Shown here: positions 17,828-25,681 of the stretch, piece by piece
Numbering within the stretch: the first letter of the stretch is position 1
Layout of the letters: every line of letters starts with the position of its first letter
Source of the DNA: CAZABP01 sp964483245
GTDB taxonomy: Bacteria > Planctomycetota > UBA1135 > UBA2386
NCBI GenBank assembly: GCA_964483245.1
Contig: CAZABP010000037.1
Span: 1-46,756, forward strand
DNA length: 46,756 nucleotides
Direction: 5' to 3'
Notes under the pieces: model-generated
Seen by the model: only the letters and a program-made list of their open reading frames with translations
The model's database searches: none
Told to the model about the DNA's origin: nothing
Position numbers and translations under genes: made by a program

Positions 17828-18418
17828 TTACGGCGCCAACTCGACGTCTACGAATCGCACGTGCGCAGCGACATGCTGCTCGAGCCATGCTTGAGCTCGC
17901 GCGGATGCGTAGCGGTAGCGCGTCTTCGTACCGTGGAACAGGTCGATCCCGGTCCAACTGGACGCACTGACCAGGGTCCCATCGCCACGCTCGATCTCGG
18001 TGACGCCCTCTTCGAGTCGCAGCTCCCAGAGATCGCCAAGCGCCGCCGCGGTCGCGCGACAGTGCTTGCGACCGAGGATGTACTCCTCCGGTTCGCCGTT
18101 CTCGGGGTACGCAGCCGGTTGCTCGGCCGAACGATTCCACAGGTGCCAGTCCAGACGCACGATCCGTGCCTTCTGCACCGGCGCGTAGCTGAACCCGGTC
18201 AGGCCTGACGCGTCGAGCAACTCGCGCAGCGTCGCGGTCACGACGAGATCTCCGAGGCCGGGAAACGAGATCGGCGGGATGTACGGCCCGGTCCGCTCCA
18301 GCCGGAGCACACCTTCGGGGTTGCGCCCGAGGTGCCGCGACATGCCGTGCTCGAGGATGGACCCGTAGTCACCCCACGGTGCTTTGGGTGCCTTGAAACG
18401 AACGAATGGTGCTGTCAT
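17828..18418 (-). CDS. Hypothetical protein, unknown family
   Basis: I do not recognise this 196-residue protein with confidence. The chosen ATG at 18418 gives MTAPFVRFKAPKAPWGDYG as its start. The open frame continues upstream to 18538, but those residues are Cys/Trp-rich, look non-coding and are not preceded by a better ribosome site. The sequence is soluble with no signal peptide or membrane helix. Aromatic and charged motifs such as RTGPYIPPISFPG and EPEEYILGRKH look like a conserved family, perhaps related to small stand-alone immunity-like proteins, but this is only an impression. Early codons (GCA, CCA, AAA) are less G+C-rich than those of neighbouring genes, which may hint at later acquisition. 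Confidence 0.6.
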   Translation of the reverse strand: MTAPFVRFKAPKAPWGDYGSILEHGMSRHLGRNPEGVLRLERTGPYIPPISFPGLGDLVVTATLRELLDASGLTGFSYAPVQKARIVRLDWHLWNRSAEQPAAYPENGEPEEYILGRKHCRATAAALGDLWELRLEEGVTEIERGDGTLVSASSWTGIDLFHGTKTRYRYASARAQAWLEQHVAAHVRFVDVELAP

Positions 18419-18583
18419 CCGGCCCGGCGACATCATCGATCCGGCTGCATACCAGCGGCAAGGACGAGCATCGCCGAAGCATGCAGAAGCTTGCCACCAC
18501 TTCGAGTCCGCGCATCGCACGTTCGGTTCCCCCACCAATCCAGACTCAGCGCGACGCGTGCCGTCACCACGCGGCCGGCGACT

Positions 18584-19018
18584 CTACCTGCCCACGGGAA
18601 ACTCCCCCGGCTCCAGCAGGAACTGCTCTAGCTTGCCGCGCCAGTGCGGCGGGATCGGCTGCTTGCGCATCGTGTCGAGCTGGACGGCGACCGTCGTGAT
18701 CTCGGCGCGGCAGATCAGCACTGCGTCGCGTTCGATCCAGAACCCGAGCTGCACCGACGACTCCCCGAGCCTGCGCACGCCGAGCGCGATCGCCGGCTCG
18801 TCGCCGTAGCGCAGCGGAGCCAGGAAGTCGCACTCGATCCGCACCGCCGGCAGGCCGAACCGCTCGCCATGCATGACTTCGGCGTACTTGCGGCCGAGCC
18901 CGTCCGACCACCAGTCCTCGAACGCGCCGTGGAAGTAGTGGAAGAAGCTCGGGTAGTACGCGATCCCGGCGTCATCGATGTCGCCAAAGCGCCAGCGGTA
19001 GGACTTACGGAAGTGCAT
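18584..19018 (-). CDS. Acyl-CoA thioesterase, hot-dog fold (4HBT/YbgC-like)
   Basis: The 144-residue length and the N-terminal pattern FGDIDDAGIAYYPSFFHYFH are typical of the 4-hydroxybenzoyl-CoA thioesterase/YbgC/FadM family. The expected catalytic aspartate of the D-x-x-G-[IV] motif is Asp15. Members hydrolyse acyl-CoA thioesters in the cytosol, and the substrate cannot be told from sequence. The usual hot-dog core features follow, including the central helix (HYFHGAFEDWW) and the strands DFLAPLRYGDEPAI. The start ATG at 19018 lies 17 bases after the rodA stop, so it may be co-transcribed with the rod-shape operon even though the functions seem unrelated. The gene is complete. Confidence 0.88.
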   Translation of the reverse strand: MHFRKSYRWRFGDIDDAGIAYYPSFFHYFHGAFEDWWSDGLGRKYAEVMHGERFGLPAVRIECDFLAPLRYGDEPAIALGVRRLGESSVQLGFWIERDAVLICRAEITTVAVQLDTMRKQPIPPHWRGKLEQFLLEPGEFPVGR

Positions 19019-19035
19019 CGGGGCCGAACCTGCTG

Positions 19036-20181
19036 CTAGTCATAGCCGTCCCCGGCCAGCACCGGCTCGCGCCGCGCCGCGACGCGCACGGCGAGCGCCA
19101 CGCCGAGCAGCGCGGCGACGGTCGAGCTGCCGCCGGCCGACACGAACGGCATCGGCAGACCGGTCGCCGGCACGAACCAGGCGCAGACGGCGACGTGCAT
19201 CAGCGACTGCGCACCGATCCACGTGGCGACGCCGACGACGACGAGGCGGCCGAACCGCTCGCGCGTCCGCAGCGCGACGACGAACAGGCCGGTGACCAGC
19301 GCCAGCTGCAGGCCGAGCAGACCGAGCAGACCGCACAGCCCGGTCTCCTCGGCGACGACGGCGGCGATGTAGTCGGAGCTGCGGTACGGCAGGAACGCGT
19401 ACCGGTTCTGCGGACCCTGCGCGTAGCCGAACCCGTCGACCCCGCCCGACCCGATCGCGACCAGCGACTGCCACGGCTGGTACGCCGGCCCGCGGATCGC
19501 TTCACGCATCGCCGGCGTCTGCTCCCCGCCGGCCGCCTCCCACGAGAAATGGTCCAGCCAGGTGTCGACGCGCAGCCGCTGGTACGGCTGCAGCGCGACT
19601 GCGTACAGCAGCAGCGCCAGGCCGGCACCGAGCAGGATCGACAGCAGCAGGCTGCGGCCCGAGGCACCGGCGGCATAGCTCACGGCGAACAGGATCGGCC
19701 AGAACACCAGCGAGCTGCCGAGATCAGGTTGCAGCATCACGAGACCGGCTGGCACCGCGGTGATCAGACCCGGCACGAGCAGCCCTTCGAACGTGCGCGC
19801 GCGGCTGCGGAAGCGCAGCCAGGCCGCCAGCGCGACGATGACTGCCAGCTTCGCCAGCTCGCTCGGCTGCAGCGAGAACCCCGGCAGCGCGAACCACCGC
19901 CGCGCGCCATTGACGACCGAACCGAACACCGGCAGCAGCAGCAGCGCGCCGAGCGTGGCGCCATACAGCGGCCAGGCGCTGCGTTGGATCCGCGAGTACG
20001 GCAGCCACAGCAGCAGGAACCCGGCGCCGGCACCGACCAGGTCCAGCAGCGCCTGCTTCGCCGCCTGGTGCCCGAACTGGTCGTCGTCGAAGCTGGCCGA
20101 GTGCACGAACGCGAGCCCGACCGCGCACAGCGCGAAGCACAGCAGCACGAGCCACCACGGCACGCGTGCGAAGTCCCGCAT
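19036..20181 (-). CDS. rodA: Rod-shape SEDS glycosyltransferase RodA
   Basis: RodA polymerises lipid II into glycan strands during side-wall growth, paired with PBP2. The 381-residue protein has about ten membrane helices and the SEDS signatures: NGARRWFALPG followed by QPSELAKLA, QPDLGSSLVF with the conserved Asp of the active site, AEETGLCG, and GLPMPFVSAGGSS near the C terminus. The ATG at 20181 shares one base with the mrdA stop (TGATG), so the two are translationally coupled. The frame is open upstream but that part is out-of-frame mrdA coding sequence. It is RodA rather than FtsW because of its position directly after mrdA in the mre operon. Confidence 0.95.
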   Translation of the reverse strand: MRDFARVPWWLVLLCFALCAVGLAFVHSASFDDDQFGHQAAKQALLDLVGAGAGFLLLWLPYSRIQRSAWPLYGATLGALLLLPVFGSVVNGARRWFALPGFSLQPSELAKLAVIVALAAWLRFRSRARTFEGLLVPGLITAVPAGLVMLQPDLGSSLVFWPILFAVSYAAGASGRSLLLSILLGAGLALLLYAVALQPYQRLRVDTWLDHFSWEAAGGEQTPAMREAIRGPAYQPWQSLVAIGSGGVDGFGYAQGPQNRYAFLPYRSSDYIAAVVAEETGLCGLLGLLGLQLALVTGLFVVALRTRERFGRLVVVGVATWIGAQSLMHVAVCAWFVPATGLPMPFVSAGGSSTVAALLGVALAVRVAARREPVLAGDGYD

Positions 20182-22355
20182 CAGCGCACCTCCGGCGGCA
20201 GATAGCGCGCGGCCAGCACCGGATCCGCGGCGATCCGCTCGAGCAGGCGCCCGATCAGCGCGCCGGCGATCTCGGCCCCGTGCAAGCGGTCGCGCGTCGC
20301 ATACGCGACGGTCGCGAATGCGAACCCACGCGCGCCGGCGCGCGGCGGCACCCAGCCGGCGAACCACGCGTTGTTGCGCTCCTCCCCATCGGCGCCGCGG
20401 ATCCCCGCGGTCCCGGTCTTGCCATGCACCTGGTACTCGGCGAGCCGCGCGAGCTCCGGCGGACGGTTCGTGCGCAGCTGCGCAGTGCCCTCGACGACGC
20501 AGGCGCGCAGGCCGGCCTGCACGAGCGCCAGGTGCTCCACGCGCGCGCCGAGCGGCTGGTGCAGCGGCGCCGCTCCGTCACGCCACAGCCGGACCTCCGG
20601 CAGCACGTTGGTCGCGAGCGCTGCATACGCACGCGCGACGCTGACCGTCGCCGCCGAGACGCCGTAGCCGATCGCCATGGTCTCGAGCACCTGCCCCGCA
20701 GCCTCGAGACGCGGGCTCGCAAACGGCATCAGGCCGCTGACCCGCCGGTGGTGGCGTGCCGCGTCGACAGCGGCGAGCCCGAACTGCGCATACGCCTGCT
20801 CCAGCCGCTCCATCCCGAGCTGCTGCGCCGCCTGGTAGAAGAACACGTTGCACGACTGCGCGACGGCCTGCACCGGATCGGTGCCGCTGCTGCCGTGCAC
20901 GTGATCGCAGCGCAGCACGCGGCGGCCGGAACCACTGCGCAGCAAACGCCCGGCGCACGGCTCCATCGGCGCGAACCCCTCGGCCGGACCCGCATCGCGC
21001 GCCTGCAGCCAGCCGAGCAGCACGAACGGCTTGACGATCGACCCGAGCGCGCCGTTGCCACCCCACCAGCTCGCTGCCGGCGACGCGTCCTCGCCGCTGC
21101 GCCCGACCAACGCCAGGACTTCGCCGCTCGTGAGATCGATCAGCACGAGCGCGCGCTCGTGTGCACCGTCAGGCGGTGCCGCGTCGATCAGCCGCTCGAC
21201 GAGCCGCTGCAGGTCGAGGTCGATCGTGGTTTCGACGGGGCGGCCGGGTGCCGCTTCGAGCGCGCTCCACAGCCGCAGCTCCCGCGCATCGCTGTCGCGA
21301 TCGACCCACCGCAGACCGGCGCGGCCGGCGAGCACGTGGTCGGCGGCTGCTTCGATCCCACTGGCGCCGACACGGCTCTGCAGCGCCAGCGCCTGCGCGA
21401 CGCCGGCGACGCGCGACCGCGCGCGCTCCACGACCGACTCGCCGAACAACTCCTCCTGCTCCGCCAGCTCGTCGAGGAACGGATCGAGCAGCGCTTCGGT
21501 GCGTGGCGCGGTGCTGTCTTCGGCCCAGACGCCACGCACGCGCCCGAGCAGCAGCGGCAGCGTGCGGCAGATCGGATCCGCCTGCAGCGCGCGCTCGACC
21601 GAGTGCCCAGGAATCAGCCCGGCATGCGCGCGCGCATGCACGGCGAGATAGGACCCGAGCCCGTGCGGGATCCGCGGCCACGGCGTGTGCAGCCGGTCGT
21701 GCATCGCCGGCTCGCGCAGCGCCGCTTCGAGTCCGCTCCACAGGCCGCGCCCGGTCGAGTTGGCGAGCTCCCGATCCAGCCGCTCGAGCTCCTGCAGCCG
21801 CAGCTCGAACTGCTCGCGCCAGGCTTCGGCCCGCTCTGGCGGCAGCAGCGGACCGACTGCCGCCCCGGGCTGCGCCCGCAACGCGTCCAGCAGCGTTTGC
21901 AGCTCCGCGCGCGGCGCGTCGAGCGCACGGCCCAGGCGGTACCAGACCACGCGCCAGGCCTTTTGCGCCTCCGGCGTCGCCAGCGGCGCATGCCAGGCGA
22001 GGCTCCACGCTGCCCGCGCCGCTTCGGCACCGTCGCGCAGCTCGAGCTGGCGCTGCGGTGCTACGAGCGCAGCCGCGGCCAGCACGAGTCCGACCGGATG
22101 CGCGTCGAGGAACTGGCGCGGCACGACCTGCAGACACAGCGCCGGCTGGTCGCTCACGAGCAGACGGCCATGCGCATCCAGGATCGGCCCGCGCTCGGCC
22201 GGCACGTCGCGGAACGACCAGCGGTTCGCATAGCTGTGCGCCAGCCAGCGGTCGTGATCGAGCACCATGACCTCGACCAGACCGAGTGCCACGAGCAGGA
22301 ACGCCGCCACCATGACGCCGACCAGCAGCCGGATCCGGCGCGCGGAGGCGTTCAC
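20181..22355 (-). CDS. mrdA: Penicillin-binding protein 2 (peptidoglycan transpeptidase)
   Basis: This 724-residue class B PBP cross-links new peptidoglycan in the elongasome. A single N-terminal membrane helix lies at about residues 9-28, and the pedestal-domain motif ERGPILDAHGRLL follows at about residues 54-66. The transpeptidase motifs are all present: SIVK with the nucleophile at Ser439, SCN at 501-503 and KTG at 646-648. The protein is roughly 80-100 residues longer than common PBP2. The extra length is in the region between pedestal and transpeptidase domain (about residues 90-380), which is Ala/Arg/Leu-rich. Its ATG overlaps the mreD stop (ATGA) and its stop overlaps the rodA start. 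Confidence 0.95.
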   Translation of the reverse strand: MNASARRIRLLVGVMVAAFLLVALGLVEVMVLDHDRWLAHSYANRWSFRDVPAERGPILDAHGRLLVSDQPALCLQVVPRQFLDAHPVGLVLAAAALVAPQRQLELRDGAEAARAAWSLAWHAPLATPEAQKAWRVVWYRLGRALDAPRAELQTLLDALRAQPGAAVGPLLPPERAEAWREQFELRLQELERLDRELANSTGRGLWSGLEAALREPAMHDRLHTPWPRIPHGLGSYLAVHARAHAGLIPGHSVERALQADPICRTLPLLLGRVRGVWAEDSTAPRTEALLDPFLDELAEQEELFGESVVERARSRVAGVAQALALQSRVGASGIEAAADHVLAGRAGLRWVDRDSDARELRLWSALEAAPGRPVETTIDLDLQRLVERLIDAAPPDGAHERALVLIDLTSGEVLALVGRSGEDASPAASWWGGNGALGSIVKPFVLLGWLQARDAGPAEGFAPMEPCAGRLLRSGSGRRVLRCDHVHGSSGTDPVQAVAQSCNVFFYQAAQQLGMERLEQAYAQFGLAAVDAARHHRRVSGLMPFASPRLEAAGQVLETMAIGYGVSAATVSVARAYAALATNVLPEVRLWRDGAAPLHQPLGARVEHLALVQAGLRACVVEGTAQLRTNRPPELARLAEYQVHGKTGTAGIRGADGEERNNAWFAGWVPPRAGARGFAFATVAYATRDRLHGAEIAGALIGRLLERIAADPVLAARYLPPEVR

Positions 22356-22834
22356 TCCGAGCGCTCCACGAACCAGCGCAGCGGCGGCAGCGCGGCGAGC
22401 CCGAACGCGACCGGAGGCACGAGGATCATCGCGGCCAGCAGGTTGCGGCGGGTCTGCTCGAGCGACAGCCCCGCGTCCGGCGCGAGGCGGGCCAGGAAGC
22501 CGGTCAGGTGCGGCAGCGCCAGCGCCAGGAACGCCGCGGCCAGCACCTGGACGACCAGCTCCCGCCGGTAGAACAGGATCCGCAGCGGCAGCAACGCCGC
22601 GATCGGGATCCCGAGCAGCAGCACGTGCACCGCCATGCCGCCCGGCTCGACGACCGAGCGGGCGAGCGCCATGCAGAACAGCACTCCCGGCAGCGCGCGC
22701 TGGCGGACCTGCAACGCGGCGAACGAGCAGAGCGCGAGCGTCAGGTCCGGCGCCCAGCCGCTACGCGCGCGCAGCCACGCATCCAGCACCAGCAGCGGCG
22801 GCGCCAGGAAGAACCACAGCAGCCAGCGGATCAC
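22352..22834 (-). CDS. mreD: Rod-shape membrane protein MreD
   Basis: The protein is about 160 residues, starting at a GTG that overlaps the mreC stop (GTGA). Nearly the whole sequence is hydrophobic, with about five membrane helices, as expected for MreD, a small integral membrane component of the elongasome. Sequence conservation in MreD is low, so the call rests mainly on its place between mreC and mrdA, its size and its topology. The frame is open far upstream inside mreC, but that part is an Arg/Ala-rich shadow and is not coding. The stop overlaps the mrdA start. Confidence 0.82.
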   Translation of the reverse strand: MIRWLLWFFLAPPLLVLDAWLRARSGWAPDLTLALCSFAALQVRQRALPGVLFCMALARSVVEPGGMAVHVLLLGIPIAALLPLRILFYRRELVVQVLAAAFLALALPHLTGFLARLAPDAGLSLEQTRRNLLAAMILVPPVAFGLAALPPLRWFVERSE

Positions 22835-24141
22835 GGCGCGCCTCGCGTGCCGCGGCGCAGCTCGACGATGCTCCACGCCGGCAGGCGTCCCGGCAGCTCG
22901 ACCAGCAGACGCCAGCCATCGACGAGCTCGGCGCGCCCGAGCAGCAGTCCCGCCGGACAGTCCGGACCGACGGCCCCGGTGAACAGATGCCCGGGTCCCG
23001 GCGGTGCGGCGCAGGCGAGGTCGAGTTCGAGCAGCGCGCTCCGTTCGCCGTGCGCGCGCAAGCGTCCGGTCAGCGGCACCGGGCGCAGGTGCGGCGCCGA
23101 CGGCAGCCAGACGAACGAGCGCAGCCAGGCGGCGCGCGCGGGCGGGACGGCGACGCCCTGCCCTGGCGCACCCGCATCGACGAGGCCGAGCAGCCATTCG
23201 CCATGGCACAGCGCGGCGCGCGCCGGCACGTCACCGGCGGCAATCGCGAGCGCGCGCGAACCGTCCCCGGCCAACGGCAGCAACCGCACCGGTTCTCGCG
23301 TCCCCTGCCACGGCGTCAGCTCGGTCGCCGCGTCCCGCTCGCGGCACCAGACCGTGACGACCGTGATGGCGCGCGGATCGATCGCCGGCCGCACCAGCAG
23401 CGACACGACGAGGCCGCGTTCGCGATACCCCTCGAGCTGCAGCTCGCCGACCAACAGCCCTGCCGGCACCTGCTCGCGGGCATAGCCGTCGTAGCCGGTC
23501 GTGCGTACCGGCAGCGGTTCCCAGGGCAGCTCGCGCAGGCGATACGGCTCGCTCGGCAGCCGGCAGCGCAGCGGCAGACGATCGCTGCCGAAGCCCGGCT
23601 CGACGACGCAGCGCAGCGCGAATTCCGGGCCGAGGATCTCTGCCGGGATGTGGTGCCGGCCACGCTCGCGGCGCTCGTGCAACAGCGCGACGCGTGCCGG
23701 TCCGCCAGCCTGATCGTCAGCCGCGGGCGGCACGACGAACCCGAGCAGCACCTCGCCACTGGTCACGTATTCCGCGGTCTGCAGCTCCGCGGCGCTGCGG
23801 TCGAGCAGCAAGCGGGACGGGAGATCCGCGCCTCCGCGCCCTTCGGTGCCGAGCACGCGGCACAGCACCGGCACCAGATCGGTGCGGTTGCGCCGCCCAC
23901 CCTGCAACGCAGCCGTGGTCTCGCGTCGCGCCAGCTCTGCCGCGAGTCGGACGCTCGCGGCCGCAGCGGCCGGGTCCTGTGCCGCGTCGCCGAACCGCCC
24001 CGCCCAACGCAGCGGCAGCGTCTGCAGGCCGCGCAGCCAGCGTTCGACCGGAGCCCACAGCGGTGGCGCCACGACGCAGCACAACGCGAGCAGCAGCATC
24101 GCGTAGAGACCGACCGGGAACATCCGGCGTTCACCGCGCAT
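22831..24141 (-). CDS. mreC: MreC-like rod-shape protein, divergent
   Basis: The 436-residue protein has one N-terminal membrane helix (about residues 10-28), a short helical stretch (about 55-80) and a long beta-rich extracytoplasmic part. This is the overall plan of MreC, which links MreB inside the cell to the PBP2/RodA synthase. The paired beta domains contain TSGEVLLGFVV and GEWLLGLVDAGAPGQGV, which resemble the glycine-rich turns of MreC domains. Similarity to textbook MreC is weak and the protein is larger than usual, with an apparently enlarged beta region. Synteny between mreB and mreD is the main support. The start has a good GGGAGG ribosome site six bases upstream. Confidence 0.75.
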   Translation of the reverse strand: MRGERRMFPVGLYAMLLLALCCVVAPPLWAPVERWLRGLQTLPLRWAGRFGDAAQDPAAAAASVRLAAELARRETTAALQGGRRNRTDLVPVLCRVLGTEGRGGADLPSRLLLDRSAAELQTAEYVTSGEVLLGFVVPPAADDQAGGPARVALLHERRERGRHHIPAEILGPEFALRCVVEPGFGSDRLPLRCRLPSEPYRLRELPWEPLPVRTTGYDGYAREQVPAGLLVGELQLEGYRERGLVVSLLVRPAIDPRAITVVTVWCRERDAATELTPWQGTREPVRLLPLAGDGSRALAIAAGDVPARAALCHGEWLLGLVDAGAPGQGVAVPPARAAWLRSFVWLPSAPHLRPVPLTGRLRAHGERSALLELDLACAAPPGPGHLFTGAVGPDCPAGLLLGRAELVDGWRLLVELPGRLPAWSIVELRRGTRGAP

Positions 24142-24173
24142 CTCGTGCCTCCCTGCGGCTCAATGGCCGCGCG

Positions 24174-25232
24174 TCATGCCAGGTCTTCGCCGCCCTCCAG
24201 GAACTGTGCGTAGAGGTCCAGATTCTCGAGGAAGATCCCGGTCCCGCGTGCGACCGATTCGAGCGGACGCGTCGCGAGCCGGGCTGGCAGCTCCGTCTCC
24301 CGCTCGATCAGCTCCGGCAGCCCGCGCAGCATCGCACCGCCACCACACAACGTGATCCCGGTCTCGACGAGGTCGGATGCGAGCTGCGGCGGTGTGCGCT
24401 CGAGCACGCTGCGGATCGCGCCCACGATCTTGCGCACCGGCTCGGCAAGTGCGTCGCGCACGTCCTGCGAGCTGACCTCGGCGCGGCGCGGCAGCCCGGT
24501 CAGCGAATCGCGCCCGCGCACCTCGACGACGATCTCCTCGTCGAGCGGAGTCGCGGAGCCGGCGTGGATCTTCAGCTTCTCGGCCGTGATCTCACCGACC
24601 AGCAGGTTGTATTTGTTGCGGATGTACAGCGCGATCGCCTCGTTGAAGTCGTCCCCGGCGACGCGCAGGCACTCCGCCTCGACGACGTTGGCGAGTGAGA
24701 TCACCGCCACCTCCGACGTGCCGCCGCCGATGTCGACGATCATGACGCCGCGCGGCTCGTGCACCGGCAGGTCGGCACCGATGCCGGCCGCCGTCGGCTC
24801 GTCGACCAGGAACACGCGCCGCGCGCCGGCCCGCTCCGCCGAGCCGATCACCGCGCGCTTCTCCACCATCGTGATCCCCCACGGCACCGCGATGACGACC
24901 TGCGGCTTGACCAGCCGTTTGCCCCCCTGCGCGCGCAGCATGAAGTAGCGCAGCATCTTCTCGGTGATCTCGAAGTCGGCGATGACTCCGCTGCGCATCG
25001 GCCGGATCGCCTGGAATCCGGGTGGGCAGCGGCCGAGATACTCGAGCGCGGCACGGCCGACCGCGAGGCCATCCAGCAGCACCTCGTTGGTGCCCTTGCG
25101 GACCGCGACGACCGACGGCTCGTCGACGACGATCCCGCGATCCTTCAGGCAGACCAGCGTGTTGGCGGTTCCTAGGTCGATCCCCATGTCGACCGAGAAC
25201 CGACTCATCATCCATTCGAGCGGCCGGATCAT
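24174..25232 (-). CDS. mreB: Actin-like rod-shape protein MreB
   Basis: MreB forms membrane-bound filaments that guide side-wall synthesis. The 352-residue sequence carries the actin-fold ATP motifs: phosphate-1 GIDLGTANTLV at residues 18-28, phosphate-2 DIGGGTSEVAV at 167-177, and the adenosine motif CGGGAMLRGL near residue 300. DEPTAAGIGA at 144-153 is typical. The hydrophobic MIRPLEW N terminus could be a membrane-binding helix. The start at 25232 has a GGAGGGG ribosome site five bases upstream. It is the first gene of the mreB-mreC-mreD-mrdA-rodA operon, so its promoter should lie in the 253-base gap upstream. Confidence 0.97.
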   Translation of the reverse strand: MIRPLEWMMSRFSVDMGIDLGTANTLVCLKDRGIVVDEPSVVAVRKGTNEVLLDGLAVGRAALEYLGRCPPGFQAIRPMRSGVIADFEITEKMLRYFMLRAQGGKRLVKPQVVIAVPWGITMVEKRAVIGSAERAGARRVFLVDEPTAAGIGADLPVHEPRGVMIVDIGGGTSEVAVISLANVVEAECLRVAGDDFNEAIALYIRNKYNLLVGEITAEKLKIHAGSATPLDEEIVVEVRGRDSLTGLPRRAEVSSQDVRDALAEPVRKIVGAIRSVLERTPPQLASDLVETGITLCGGGAMLRGLPELIERETELPARLATRPLESVARGTGIFLENLDLYAQFLEGGEDLA

Positions 25233-25485
25233 GCACCCCTCCGGTTGCGCTGCGTCACCTCACCCGCTGACCGCCAGTAGGTGTTGGAGAAACCCAGTTG
25301 CAGCACGGCCAGAGCCTAGCGGCGCAGGTTTCAGAATGAAGAGATTGCATCCGCCGCGCGCCACGGCGCAGTTGCGCTGCACCGCGCAGAGTCACGCGCC
25401 GCAGCGCTGCCCAGAAACACGAAAGGCGGCCAGCGGCCGCCTTTCCTGGTTCGTCCGCGCCGCCGCAGCGGCGCTGGATCTGCTC
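25233..25485 (-). other. Intergenic region holding the presumed mre operon promoter
   Basis: This 253-base gap separates the mre operon from the upstream 58-residue-protein gene on the same strand. Part of it (25310-25350) is clearly less G+C-rich than its surroundings and reads on the minus strand as a plausible start region, with a TAGGCT box at about 25313-25318 in minus-strand sense. I cannot identify a convincing -35 element. The terminator hairpin at 25421-25445 isolates the mre operon from the genes before it. Confidence 0.4.
25421..25445 (-). terminator. Strong hairpin terminator between the 58-residue-protein gene and mreB
   Basis: GAAAGGCGGCC (25421-25431) pairs perfectly with GGCCGCCTTTC (25435-25445) around an AGC loop, giving 11 bp. 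The A/T-rich stem ends provide a short U-tract on either strand, so it could work in both directions, but it lies 40 bases past the minus-strand stop at 25486 and most likely ends that operon. Confidence 0.8.
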
Positions 25486-25662
25486 TCAGCCTGGGTACCG
25501 GGCCATCGCCATGTAGGTCAGGACCACCGAGGCGAGCAGGGCGAGCGTGGTGACGAGGATCACCGCCTCGTCGATGCCCATGCCGCCGGTCTTGACCTCT
25601 TCGATGACCGGTTCCGCGGCGACTGCGCCGCGGGTCGTCGTGACTGTCGTCTTGCGTGCCAT
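25486..25662 (-). CDS. Small single-pass membrane protein, 58 residues
   Basis: The frame gives a protein starting MARKTTVTTTRG and ending MARYPG before a TGA at 25486. The start has a textbook AAGGAG ribosome site eight bases upstream. Residues 1-30 are hydrophilic and Thr/Glu-containing. Residues 32-52 (EAVILVTTLALLASVVLTYM) form one clear membrane helix. There is no cleavage site, so it is probably a membrane-anchored micropeptide with its N terminus inside. It starts 19 bases after the stop of the coiled-coil gene at 25682-26545 and is followed by the terminator, so the two form an operon. No family is recognised. Confidence 0.8.
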   Translation of the reverse strand: MARKTTVTTTRGAVAAEPVIEEVKTGGMGIDEAVILVTTLALLASVVLTYMAMARYPG

Positions 25663-25681
25663 GTTTCGCGCTCCTTCCGGA

